Of a stretch of 12,395 bases of DNA, positions 6,015-12,395 are shown in pieces; position 1 is the stretch's first letter; the number at the start of each line of letters is the position of its first letter. Both the position numbers and the translations under genes were made by a program. Below the pieces are notes generated by a model. The model saw only the letters and a list, made by a program, of their open reading frames with translations. It did no database searches and was not told the DNA's origin. The DNA is from Butyrivibrio sp. (GTDB lineage: Bacteria > Bacillota > Clostridia > Lachnospirales > Lachnospiraceae). Location: assembly GCA_024688095.1 (NCBI GenBank), contig JAILEJ010000128.1, positions 1-12,395 on the forward strand. The letters run 5' to 3'.

Positions 6015-6080
6015 TGTTTTTATACTGAGGGAATTCATAATAATTTTTTACTCGTAGAGAACTGGTTGGGGTTTTATAAA

Positions 6081-7859
6081 TTGAGATATTCAGATGAAAT
6101 AATAGAGGAAGTGCGCTCAAGAAATGATATCGTTGATGTCATTGGGCAGTACGTTCATTTACAAAAGAAGGGCGCCAATTATTTTGGACTTTGTCCCTTC
6201 CATAATGAGAAATCCGGTTCGTTTTCTGTTTCACCGGGTAAGCAGATGTTTTACTGCTTTGGTTGTCATGAAGGAGGAAATGTTTATTCGTTTCTGATGA
6301 AGTATGACAATCTGACATTCCCGGAGGCTGTTAAACAGCTTGCAGACAGAGCTGGAATGAAGCTTCCTGAAGAGGATGATTCACCGGAAGCAAGAGCATT
6401 TAGAGATAAAAAGCAGATACTTCTTGATATAAACAAGGAGGCTGCAAAGTATTATTATTATCAGCTTAGAAAGCCGCAAGGTCAAAAAGGTCTTGAGTAT
6501 TTCCGAGACAGAAAGCTCTCTGATGAGACCATGAATAAATTTGGACTTGGCTTTGCAAATGTAAGCAGCGACGATCTTGTAAAGCATTTAAAGAGCAAGG
6601 GATATAATGATGGTCAGATAATAGAAGCCGGTCTTGCATCCCATGATGATAAGTTTGGCACACATGATAAGTTCTGGAACAGAGTAATGTTTCCGATTCT
6701 GGATGCCAATCAGAAGGTAATTGGATTTGGCGGACGTGTAATGGGTGATGGCAAGCCAAAATACTTAAACTCACCTGAGACACCGATTTTTGATAAAAGC
6801 CGTAATTTATTCGGATTAAATCTGGCCAAGAGCTCAAGGATGGGATATTTTATCCTGTGTGAGGGCTATATGGATGTTATAGCAATGCATCAGGCCGGCT
6901 TTAACATGGCTGTTGCGTCACTTGGTACAGCTTTTACGCAGGGACAGGCTCAGATACTAAAAAGATATACTGATACTGTAATACTATCCTATGATAGTGA
7001 CGGAGCCGGTACAAATGCAGCCATAAGGGCAATAGGAATTCTAAAAAGTACAGGACTTAAGGGAAAAGTTTTGAATCTTAAGCCGTACAAGGATCCGGAT
7101 GAATTTATTAAGGCAGAGGGCAGAGATGCCTTTGAAGAGCGGATAAGAGATGCAGAAAATCCGTTTTTCTTTGAAATCAGGATAATGCAAAATGATTACA
7201 ACATGGATGATCCTGATTCTAAAACCGAGTTTTACCGCAAGATAGCAGCAAAGCTCTGTGAATTTACAGAGGCGCTTGAGCGTGAAAACTATATAGAAGC
7301 AGTAGCTAATAAATATAATATCGGAATTAACGATCTTAGGAGCATGGTTTCGGCGATTGCACAAAAGGGCGGACTTGTAAAGCCTGCAGAAAGACCAAAA
7401 TCTGGAATTAATAAAAAGGTTGAGGCAGAGGATGCAGACAAAAAGCCGCAGAGATTATTGATCACATGGATAGCAGATGAACCGGCTGTGTTTGATAAGG
7501 TCCAAAAATGGATAACTCCGGAAGACTTTACTGATGAATTATACAGGAAAGTTGCAGAGGAGATGTTCAAAGGTCTTTCTGCAAACAGTTTTTCACCTGC
7601 TGCAGTAGTGGATCATTTCACAGATGATGAGATGAGGCAGAAGGTAGCGGAGCTGTTCAATACCACTCTGGCCAATATAGAAACCAGAGAGGAAAGAGAA
7701 AAAGCCTTCCATGATATTATCTATGATGTTAAGGCTGCAGGATACAAGAAGCAGAAAGAGAGTCTTGGCCGTGATGATCCTGATTATTTTAAGATCATTG
7801 TAGATGGCAAAAAGAAACTAGAGGAGTTATCAAGAACGAAAATATCACCAGATGATTGA
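6081..7859 (+). CDS. dnaG: DNA primase
   Basis: DnaG makes the RNA primers for lagging-strand and initiation synthesis at the replication fork, with the replicative helicase as partner. I choose TTG 6081 (592 residues; LRYSDEIIEEVRSRNDIVDVI aligns with the usual family start) with GGGG nine bases upstream; TTG 6066 would add five residues. No ATG start is available. Domains in order: a CHC2 zinc ribbon with C38, H41, C59, C62; the primase core; a Toprim fold with E261 (CEGYMDV) and D305/D307 (YDSDGAG); and a C-terminal helical part (about 430-592) that would bind helicase. All catalytic residues are present and length is normal for the family. A TTG start may hold translation low, as suits a protein needed in few copies. 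It is followed after 26 bases by rpoD. Confidence 0.97.
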   Translation: MRYSDEIIEEVRSRNDIVDVIGQYVHLQKKGANYFGLCPFHNEKSGSFSVSPGKQMFYCFGCHEGGNVYSFLMKYDNLTFPEAVKQLADRAGMKLPEEDDSPEARAFRDKKQILLDINKEAAKYYYYQLRKPQGQKGLEYFRDRKLSDETMNKFGLGFANVSSDDLVKHLKSKGYNDGQIIEAGLASHDDKFGTHDKFWNRVMFPILDANQKVIGFGGRVMGDGKPKYLNSPETPIFDKSRNLFGLNLAKSSRMGYFILCEGYMDVIAMHQAGFNMAVASLGTAFTQGQAQILKRYTDTVILSYDSDGAGTNAAIRAIGILKSTGLKGKVLNLKPYKDPDEFIKAEGRDAFEERIRDAENPFFFEIRIMQNDYNMDDPDSKTEFYRKIAAKLCEFTEALERENYIEAVANKYNIGINDLRSMVSAIAQKGGLVKPAERPKSGINKKVEAEDADKKPQRLLITWIADEPAVFDKVQKWITPEDFTDELYRKVAEEMFKGLSANSFSPAAVVDHFTDDEMRQKVAELFNTTLANIETREEREKAFHDIIYDVKAAGYKKQKESLGRDDPDYFKIIVDGKKKLEELSRTKISPDD

Positions 7860-7885
7860 TACTTCGCGTAAAAGAAAGGATTATT

Positions 7886-9379
7886 ATGAAAAAGGAAGCA
7901 GAAGATACAGAAGTTAAAGAGACTAAAAAGAAAGCAGACACTGCTGATACAAAGAAAAAGACATCAAAGAAAGCTAAAGATGCTGAGGACGTAGCAGAAG
8001 AGATTATTGAAGATCTTGAGGATCTTGATGAAGATAAGCCTAAAAAGTCTAAGAAGGCAGCTAAGGGCGAAGCAGCAGATGGCGAAGAAAAGCCAAAGAG
8101 AGGAAGAAAATCTTCCAAAAAGGATAAAGAGGAAGAGGCTTCAGCAGATGGAGAAGAATCTGATGGAGAGATGGATGAAGCTACAAAAGCTAAATTCCAG
8201 GCAAAGGTAAAGGATCTTCTTGTTCTTGCAAAGAAGAAAAAGAATACTCTTGAGTACAATGAAATCAGCGACTTTTTTGCTGAGCTTGGTCTTAATGAAG
8301 AACAGCTTGACAGAGTACTTGAAGTTCTCGAAGCATCAGGAATAGATGTACTTAGAATGCAGGAGGTTGAAGATGACCTTCCAGCTGATGATGATATCGA
8401 TCTTGGAGATGAGGAAGAGGTTGATGTAGAAAATATTGACCTTTCTGTTCCAGATGGAATCAGTATAGAAGATCCTGTAAGAATGTACCTTAAGGAAATC
8501 GGTAAGGTTCCGCTTCTTACAGCTGATCAGGAAATCGAGCTTGCACAGGCTATGGAAAAGGGTGCTGAGGCACAGGCTGAGCTTGATGCAGATAAGGAAG
8601 AAAATAAGCTTACAAAGGAAGAAAAGAAGGAACTCGATAAGCTTGTATTTAAGGGAGAGGAAGCTAAAAAGCGTCTTGCAGAGGCAAACCTTCGTCTTGT
8701 TGTAAGTATCGCAAAGCGTTATGTAGGACGTGGTATGCTGTTCCTTGATCTTATTCAGGAAGGTAACCTTGGTCTTATCAAGGCTGTAGAAAAGTTTGAT
8801 TACAATAAAGGATTTAAGTTCTCAACATATGCCACATGGTGGATAAGACAGGCTATTACAAGAGCTATTGCTGACCAGGCAAGAACTATTCGTATTCCTG
8901 TACATATGGTTGAGACAATCAATAAGCTTATCAGAGTAAGCAGACAGCTCTTACAGGAACTTGGCCGTGAGCCATCACCTGAAGAGATAGCAAAAGAGAT
9001 GAATATGCCAGTTGAGCGTGTTCGTGAGATTCTCAAGATTTCTCAGGAACCTGTATCACTCGAAACACCTATTGGTGAAGAGGAAGATAGCCATCTTGGT
9101 GATTTCATACAGGACGATAATGTTCCTGTACCTGCTGATGCAGCAGCATTTACACTTCTTAAAGAGCAGCTTGTAGAGGTTCTTGGAACACTTACAGAAC
9201 GTGAACAGAAGGTTCTTCGCCTTCGTTTTGGTCTTGATGATGGACGTGCAAGAACTCTTGAAGAGGTTGGTAAAGAGTTTAACGTAACCCGTGAGCGTAT
9301 CCGTCAGATTGAAGCAAAGGCACTCCGTAAGCTCCGTCATCCAAGCAGAAGTAGAAAGCTTAAGGATTATCTTGACTAA
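7886..9379 (+). CDS. rpoD: Primary RNA polymerase sigma factor (sigma-70/SigA)
   Basis: This is the housekeeping sigma factor directing RNA polymerase to -10/-35 promoters. The start is ATG 7886 (497 residues), with AGAAAGGA five bases upstream; the upstream TTG 7856 overlapping the dnaG stop is spurious. Order: a Lys/Glu/Asp/Ala-rich extension (1-103); region 1.1 (about 104-155); an acidic linker; region 1.2 from D196 (DPVRMYLKEIGKVPLLT); an insertion (about 227-257); region 2 from A265 with NLRLVVSIAKRYVGRG, the STYATWWIRQAITRA -10 recognition helix and IPVHM; region 3; region 4 with REQKVLRLRFGL and the helix-turn-helix TLEEVGKEFNVTRERIRQIE. It ends in the typical KLKDYLD. It is longer than the roughly 370 residues usual for Firmicute SigA because of the extension and insertion. 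It sits in the conserved dnaG-rpoD pair, and its stop overlaps trmK by one base. Confidence 0.98.
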   Translation: MKKEAEDTEVKETKKKADTADTKKKTSKKAKDAEDVAEEIIEDLEDLDEDKPKKSKKAAKGEAADGEEKPKRGRKSSKKDKEEEASADGEESDGEMDEATKAKFQAKVKDLLVLAKKKKNTLEYNEISDFFAELGLNEEQLDRVLEVLEASGIDVLRMQEVEDDLPADDDIDLGDEEEVDVENIDLSVPDGISIEDPVRMYLKEIGKVPLLTADQEIELAQAMEKGAEAQAELDADKEENKLTKEEKKELDKLVFKGEEAKKRLAEANLRLVVSIAKRYVGRGMLFLDLIQEGNLGLIKAVEKFDYNKGFKFSTYATWWIRQAITRAIADQARTIRIPVHMVETINKLIRVSRQLLQELGREPSPEEIAKEMNMPVERVREILKISQEPVSLETPIGEEEDSHLGDFIQDDNVPVPADAAAFTLLKEQLVEVLGTLTEREQKVLRLRFGLDDGRARTLEEVGKEFNVTRERIRQIEAKALRKLRHPSRSRKLKDYLD

Positions 9380-10182
9380 TGAACAATGAAAATAAGCTAC
9401 CGCAGTTATCGAAACGTCTTCAGACTGTGGCTGATATGGTAACATTAAATTTCAGAGTAGCAGATATAGGGACAGACCATGGGTTTGTCCCTATTTATCT
9501 ATATTCCAAGGGAATATCTCCTCATGTTATAGCAATGGATGTAAGGAGCGGTCCACTTGAAAGAGCAAGGACACATATTGAGGAATATGGCCTCAAGGAA
9601 TATATAGAATGCAGACTTTCTGATGGAATGGAAAAGCTTGAAAAGGGTGAGGCAGATGCTATTACCTGTGCAGGAATGGGAGGCCCCTTAATGCAGAGGA
9701 TAATTGAAGAAGGAAATCCTCAAAGCCTTGGTATAAAGGAAATGGTATTACAGCCTCAGTCAGATCTTCTGGAATTTAGAAAATATCTTGATGATAAGGG
9801 ATATCTTCTTTTGGAAGAAACAATTATTTTTGAAGAAGGTAAGTACTATTTTCCAATGAAGGTCAGGACAGGTCTTAATATTCCTGGAGAAAATGACGAA
9901 ATAGTATTTAATGATTCATGTTTATCAGTTTATAAGAAATGTGCCGGAGAATTTTCAAAGGCTTTAGATATAAGCATGGAAGACGCACTCAGGATGTGTT
10001 ATCGCTTTGGACCAATAAATATAAAATCGAAATCGAAGCTTTTGGTAAGGATTTTAAAGCATGATAAGGAAGTTGCAGAAGGTATTCTTCCAAAGCTTGA
10101 TAAATCAGAGCACAAAGACAGGTGCACTGAAATAGAAAAAGAGCTTATTGATATAGATAATGCGCTTAGATTATGTGAATAA
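9379..10182 (+). CDS. trmK: tRNA (adenine(22)-N1)-methyltransferase
   Basis: This 267-residue enzyme uses S-adenosylmethionine to methylate N1 of A22 in the D-arm of bacterial tRNAs. Visible features are the N-terminal LPQLSKRLQTVADMV leading into the SAM-binding motif VADIGTDHGFVPIYL (D29, G31, D33), an acidic ribose-binding position in IAMDV, and the family's GMGG motif at G99-G102, followed by VLQPQSD. The remainder is a C-terminal helical domain for tRNA contact. The ATG overlaps the rpoD stop in TAATG, so translation is probably coupled. In many Firmicutes trmK is followed by a Nif3-like gene; here that place is taken by a nucleoside-kinase-like gene. Assignment rests on the motifs and the rpoD-adjacent position, both strong. 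Confidence 0.93.
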   Translation: MNNENKLPQLSKRLQTVADMVTLNFRVADIGTDHGFVPIYLYSKGISPHVIAMDVRSGPLERARTHIEEYGLKEYIECRLSDGMEKLEKGEADAITCAGMGGPLMQRIIEEGNPQSLGIKEMVLQPQSDLLEFRKYLDDKGYLLLEETIIFEEGKYYFPMKVRTGLNIPGENDEIVFNDSCLSVYKKCAGEFSKALDISMEDALRMCYRFGPINIKSKSKLLVRILKHDKEVAEGILPKLDKSEHKDRCTEIEKELIDIDNALRLCE

Positions 10183-10206
10183 GCTTATAAACAGGAGGTG
10201 GTATTT

Positions 10207-11856
10207 ATGGCAGAAATTACTATTGGAAAATCAACAAGAACTTATGATAAAGGTACAACTTACGAAGATATTGCCAAAGAGTATCAGAAGGATTATAAGT
10301 ACAAGATTGCCGCAGTTATTCTCAATGGCAAGATAAGAGAACTTATGAGAAAAGCCAATAAAGATGGAGAGCTTAAGTTTATAACCATAGCTGATGGAAT
10401 TGGACATAAGACCTATGTAAGAACAGCTCAGATGATTCTATGTAAAGCTGTTTATGATATTGCACCATCTCCAACAAAGACTAAGATTGAGTTTTCTGTT
10501 GGAAACGGATACTATTGCACTTTCCACTGCGATTATGAGATTACTGACGAGTTTGTAAAAAAGGTCGCAAACAGATTCAGAGAAATCGTTGTTGCAAGTA
10601 TCCCTGTTGTAAAAAAGACATTCCCGCTTGATGATGCTATTGAAGTATTTGCAAAGCAGGATATGACAGATAAGATTAATCTTATTAAATATCGTAGAAG
10701 TTCTGAAATCAATATTTATAATATAGATGGGTTCTATGACTATTTTTACGGATATATGCTTCCAAATACATCTTATGTACAGTATTTTGAGATTGAGAAA
10801 TACAGAGATGGCCTTATGCTGATACTTCCTCCGGATGATGAGCCGGATAAAATTGTAAGGTCAGATAAGAGAGAAAAAGTAACTGAACAGCAGATTCTTT
10901 CTACCAAATGGGGTAACCTTTTTGGAATAGATAATGTAGGAGATCTTAACAATGCAATCTGTCAGGGCAAGACCAATGATCTCATCCTTGTGCAGGAGGC
11001 TCTTCAGGAAAGACGTATAGGTGAAATAGCGCTTCACATCAAGGAAAGACCTCATGTTAAGTTTGTCATGATTGCAGGTCCAAGCTCTTCAGGAAAGACA
11101 ACCTTTGCAAACAGACTTTCCATTCAGCTAAGAACCTATGGACTTGTTCCGCATCTTATAAGTCTTGATAACTACTTTGTAAATAGGGAAATGACACCTC
11201 TTAACAAAGACGGAAGTTACAACTTCGAATGTCTTGAAGCTATTGATGTTGAACAGTTCAACAAGGATATGACCAAACTTTTAAATGGTGAAGCTGTTGA
11301 ACTTCCTGTATTTAATTTTATAAGTGGTAAGAGAGAATATAATGGTGATATCATGAAGCTTGGTCCTGAAGATGTACTTGTAATAGAGGGAATTCATGGA
11401 CTTAATGACAAGATGTCATATTCACTTCCTGCGGATTCAAAGTACAGAGTATATATAAGTGCCCTCACAACTTTGAACATAGATAACCACAACAGAATTC
11501 CTACTACTGACGGAAGACTCCTAAGAAGGATTGTACGTGATGCAAGAACAAGAGGATCATCAGCTAAGCACACTATTTCAATGTGGAAGTCTGTAAGGGC
11601 TGGTGAAGAGCAGAACATCTTCCCATTCCAGGAAAGCGCAGATGAGATGTTCAATTCAGCTCAGATATATGAGCTTGCAGTATTAAAGCACTATGCAGAA
11701 CCTCTTTTATTCCAGATTACAAAGTCAGAACCTGAATATTATGAGGCAAAGAGACTTCTTAAATTCCTTGACTATTTTGTAAGTGTTGATAGTGAGTCTC
11801 TTCCTAGAAATTCTATTTGCAGGGAATTTGTAGGTGGAAGTTGCTTTAATGTTTAA
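10207..11856 (+). CDS. Uridine-kinase-like nucleoside kinase with TGS/ThrRS-type N-terminus
   Basis: I start at ATG 10207 (549 residues), six bases after a near-perfect AGGAGGTG; the in-frame GTG 10198 lies inside that ribosome site. Residues 1-60 look like a ubiquitin-like TGS domain, followed by a region like the ThrRS second additional domain (about 65-225). The paired His of the editing enzyme are not seen: the corresponding stretch reads YVRTAQMILCKAVYD. From about 280 comes a P-loop kinase domain of the uridine kinase/phosphoribulokinase type, with Walker A GPSSSGKT (G291-T298), ISLDNYF and VIEGIHGLN. The expected reaction is NTP-dependent phosphorylation of a nucleoside or similar small molecule, but the substrate is unknown. 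The fusion is a recurring family in Firmicutes by my recollection. Last gene of the operon; a strong terminator follows. Confidence 0.88.
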   Translation: MAEITIGKSTRTYDKGTTYEDIAKEYQKDYKYKIAAVILNGKIRELMRKANKDGELKFITIADGIGHKTYVRTAQMILCKAVYDIAPSPTKTKIEFSVGNGYYCTFHCDYEITDEFVKKVANRFREIVVASIPVVKKTFPLDDAIEVFAKQDMTDKINLIKYRRSSEINIYNIDGFYDYFYGYMLPNTSYVQYFEIEKYRDGLMLILPPDDEPDKIVRSDKREKVTEQQILSTKWGNLFGIDNVGDLNNAICQGKTNDLILVQEALQERRIGEIALHIKERPHVKFVMIAGPSSSGKTTFANRLSIQLRTYGLVPHLISLDNYFVNREMTPLNKDGSYNFECLEAIDVEQFNKDMTKLLNGEAVELPVFNFISGKREYNGDIMKLGPEDVLVIEGIHGLNDKMSYSLPADSKYRVYISALTTLNIDNHNRIPTTDGRLLRRIVRDARTRGSSAKHTISMWKSVRAGEEQNIFPFQESADEMFNSAQIYELAVLKHYAEPLLFQITKSEPEYYEAKRLLKFLDYFVSVDSESLPRNSICREFVGGSCFNV

Positions 11857-11880
11857 AGTGATGTTTATCATATTGCATTT

Positions 11881-11916
11881 AAACTGCCTGTCGCTACGGT
11901 GACAGGTGGTTTTTTT
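11881..11916 (+). terminator. Strong rho-independent terminator of the dgt-kinase operon
   Basis: Bases 11881-11894 pair with 11899-11912 over 14 positions (core CCTGTC/GACAGG, three G-U pairs), closing the loop TACG by C-G. C(UACG)G is one of the exceptionally stable tetraloops. Seven Ts follow from 11910. The first stem base lies 25 bases after the kinase stop. This is the clearest terminator in the window. Confidence 0.93.
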
Positions 11917-11934
11917 GTGCCAAAAATTGACCGG

Positions 11935-11950
11935 TTTTTATATATAAAAA
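11935..11950. repeat. AT-only 16-bp perfect palindrome
   Basis: TTTTTATATATAAAAA is an exact palindrome downstream of the operon terminator. It closely matches the 14-bp palindrome at 2842-2855. The surrounding 258-base gap (11857-12114) holds no gene that I can see; it consists of the terminator, this palindrome, the GC palindrome at 11961, the promoter at 12011 and a leader hairpin. Confidence 0.4.
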
Positions 11951-11960
11951 TTAAAAATCT

Positions 11961-11984
11961 GGCACGAATCGTGCCAATCGTGAC
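11961..11984. promoter_or_regulatory. Operator-like palindrome with overlapping tandem repeat
   Basis: GGCACGAATCGTGCC (11961-11975) has seven-base arms that are exact reverse complements around a central A. Its right part AATCGTGCC (11967-11975) is repeated at once as AATCGTGAC (11976-11984). TGACAAAAA occurs twice in the following 20 bases. The palindrome ends 35 bases before the -35 box of the next gene, a usual position for an activator or repressor site. The bound protein is unknown. Confidence 0.5.
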
Positions 11985-12010
11985 AAAAAATGACAAAAAT
12001 AGTCAGAATA

Positions 12011-12039
12011 TTGATAGAGAAATGTACATAATTTAAAAT
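12011..12039 (+). promoter_or_regulatory. Sigma-A-type promoter of the secreted-protein gene
   Basis: TTGATA (12011-12016), a 17-base spacer and TAAAAT (12034-12039) match the consensus at 5/6 and 5/6. The predicted start near 12046 gives a leader of about 70 bases ahead of ATG 12115. Confidence 0.65.
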
Positions 12040-12062
12040 TATTAATATAGATATTCGTTTTT

Positions 12063-12089
12063 TGTCTGACAAAATATTCGAGTCAGGCG
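12063..12089 (+). other. Leader stem-loop before the secreted-protein gene
   Basis: TGTCTGAC (12063-12070) pairs with GTCAGGCG (12082-12089), eight pairs including two G-U, around an 11-base AT-rich loop. It lies within the predicted 5' leader and ends nine bases before the ribosome site AGAGGAAGGTG (12098-12108). It may protect the message end or modulate translation. Confidence 0.4.
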
Positions 12090-12114
12090 TTCTTATGAGA
12101 GGAAGGTGTTGTTT

Positions 12115-12395
12115 ATGAAAGTAATGAGAAGATTAGGAGCTAGTATTTTATGCATGATAATGGGAATTGCGTTTGGAATTCCGGGAAATTTGCTTGTGGC
12201 AAATGCAGCTGGTAGTTCATTTACCATTCCGATTCAGGATTTTGTAAATGATACAATTACAAGTCAGACAGCTACGATTAAACTGACCAATACTACTTAT
12301 CAAAGTTATAACAAGACTGATGATTGTTATGTTCAAATGGTTCAATTTGATAACAGTGAAGATTACAGTGGATGGTTTGCTGAAATTGAAGATAA
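12115..12395 (+). CDS. Secreted or surface protein, 5' end only
   Basis: The frame opens at ATG 12115, six bases after AGAGGAAGGTG, and runs off the window after 93 full codons. The N-terminus is a clear Sec signal peptide: basic KVMRRLG, a hydrophobic core (ASILCMIMGIAFGI) and a probable cut near ANAAGSS. The mature part begins SFTIPIQDFVNDTITSQTATIKLTNTTYQSY, then a Tyr/Asp-rich segment ending in SGWFAEIED. It is Thr/Asn-rich and beta-like, as in Gram-positive surface proteins. No domain can be named from this much. Given the LPxTG genes on the left, it may be another wall-anchored or secreted protein, but its C-terminus is outside the window. Confidence 0.8.
   Translation, partial: MKVMRRLGASILCMIMGIAFGIPGNLLVANAAGSSFTIPIQDFVNDTITSQTATIKLTNTTYQSYNKTDDCYVQMVQFDNSEDYSGWFAEIED

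Noticed and set aside
7795..8259. 154-residue minus-strand frame rich in Ser and Phe opposite the start of rpoD
   Set aside because: It is the antisense of Lys/Glu/Ala-rich rpoD coding sequence; low-complexity composition and no start site make it a shadow.
9056..9445. 129-residue minus-strand frame across the rpoD-trmK junction
   Set aside because: Cys/Leu-rich antisense shadow of two recognised genes, with no ribosome site.
1..12395. CRISPR array, tRNA, prophage or insertion-sequence remnants
   Set aside because: No spaced identical repeats, cloverleaf with conserved T-loop, transposase motifs or flanking target duplications were seen.

Overview
The window looks like chromosomal DNA from a low-G+C anaerobic Firmicute, most likely a member of the Lachnospiraceae (Clostridia). 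The grounds are the AT-rich base composition, strong AGGAGG-type ribosome sites, class C sortase and LPxTG/Cna-B pilin signatures, the gene order dgt-dnaG-rpoD-trmK, and a uridine-kinase-like protein with a threonyl-tRNA-synthetase-like N-terminus. The family assignment is inference from remembered protein families; no database search was run. Every gene reads left to right.

Left part (about 1-3610) is the end of a sortase-dependent pilus or surface-adhesin locus. It holds the 3' end of a major-pilin-like protein (LPSTGG signal), a class C pilin-polymerising sortase, a second LPQTG-anchored protein with a Cna-B domain on a long acidic stalk, a strong terminator, and a second, smaller sortase that probably serves as anchoring or housekeeping enzyme. 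The 221-base gap ahead of the first sortase is rich in inverted repeats.

Middle part (about 3610-4970) holds two independent small units. One is a lysine/glutamate-rich protein made of eleven 11-residue A-E-P repeats plus a compact C-terminal domain (I believe DUF6465). The other is a 111-residue protein that I do not recognise. Both are preceded by good ribosome sites and separated by GC-rich hairpins.

Right part (about 4970-11920) is a macromolecular-synthesis operon: a dGTPase-like HD hydrolase, DNA primase, the primary sigma factor, a tRNA adenine-N1 methyltransferase, and a nucleoside kinase-like protein. It ends in a textbook rho-independent terminator with a stable UACG loop. The genes are tightly packed (rpoD and trmK overlap by one base), so nucleotide-pool control, replication priming, transcription initiation and tRNA modification are probably co-expressed. 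The window then closes with a palindrome-rich promoter region and the first 93 codons of another secreted protein.

Several apparent gene starts needed correcting by ribosome-site position: second surface protein, second sortase, dgt, dnaG, rpoD and the kinase. No gap between genes exceeds 300 bases. I see no tRNA, rRNA, CRISPR array, insertion sequence or phage gene. Nothing here amounts to a clearly new multi-gene system. The most unusual single items are the 11-mer repeat protein, the operon-borne kinase fusion, the extended sigma factor, and the terminator whose loop carries a ribosome-site sequence.
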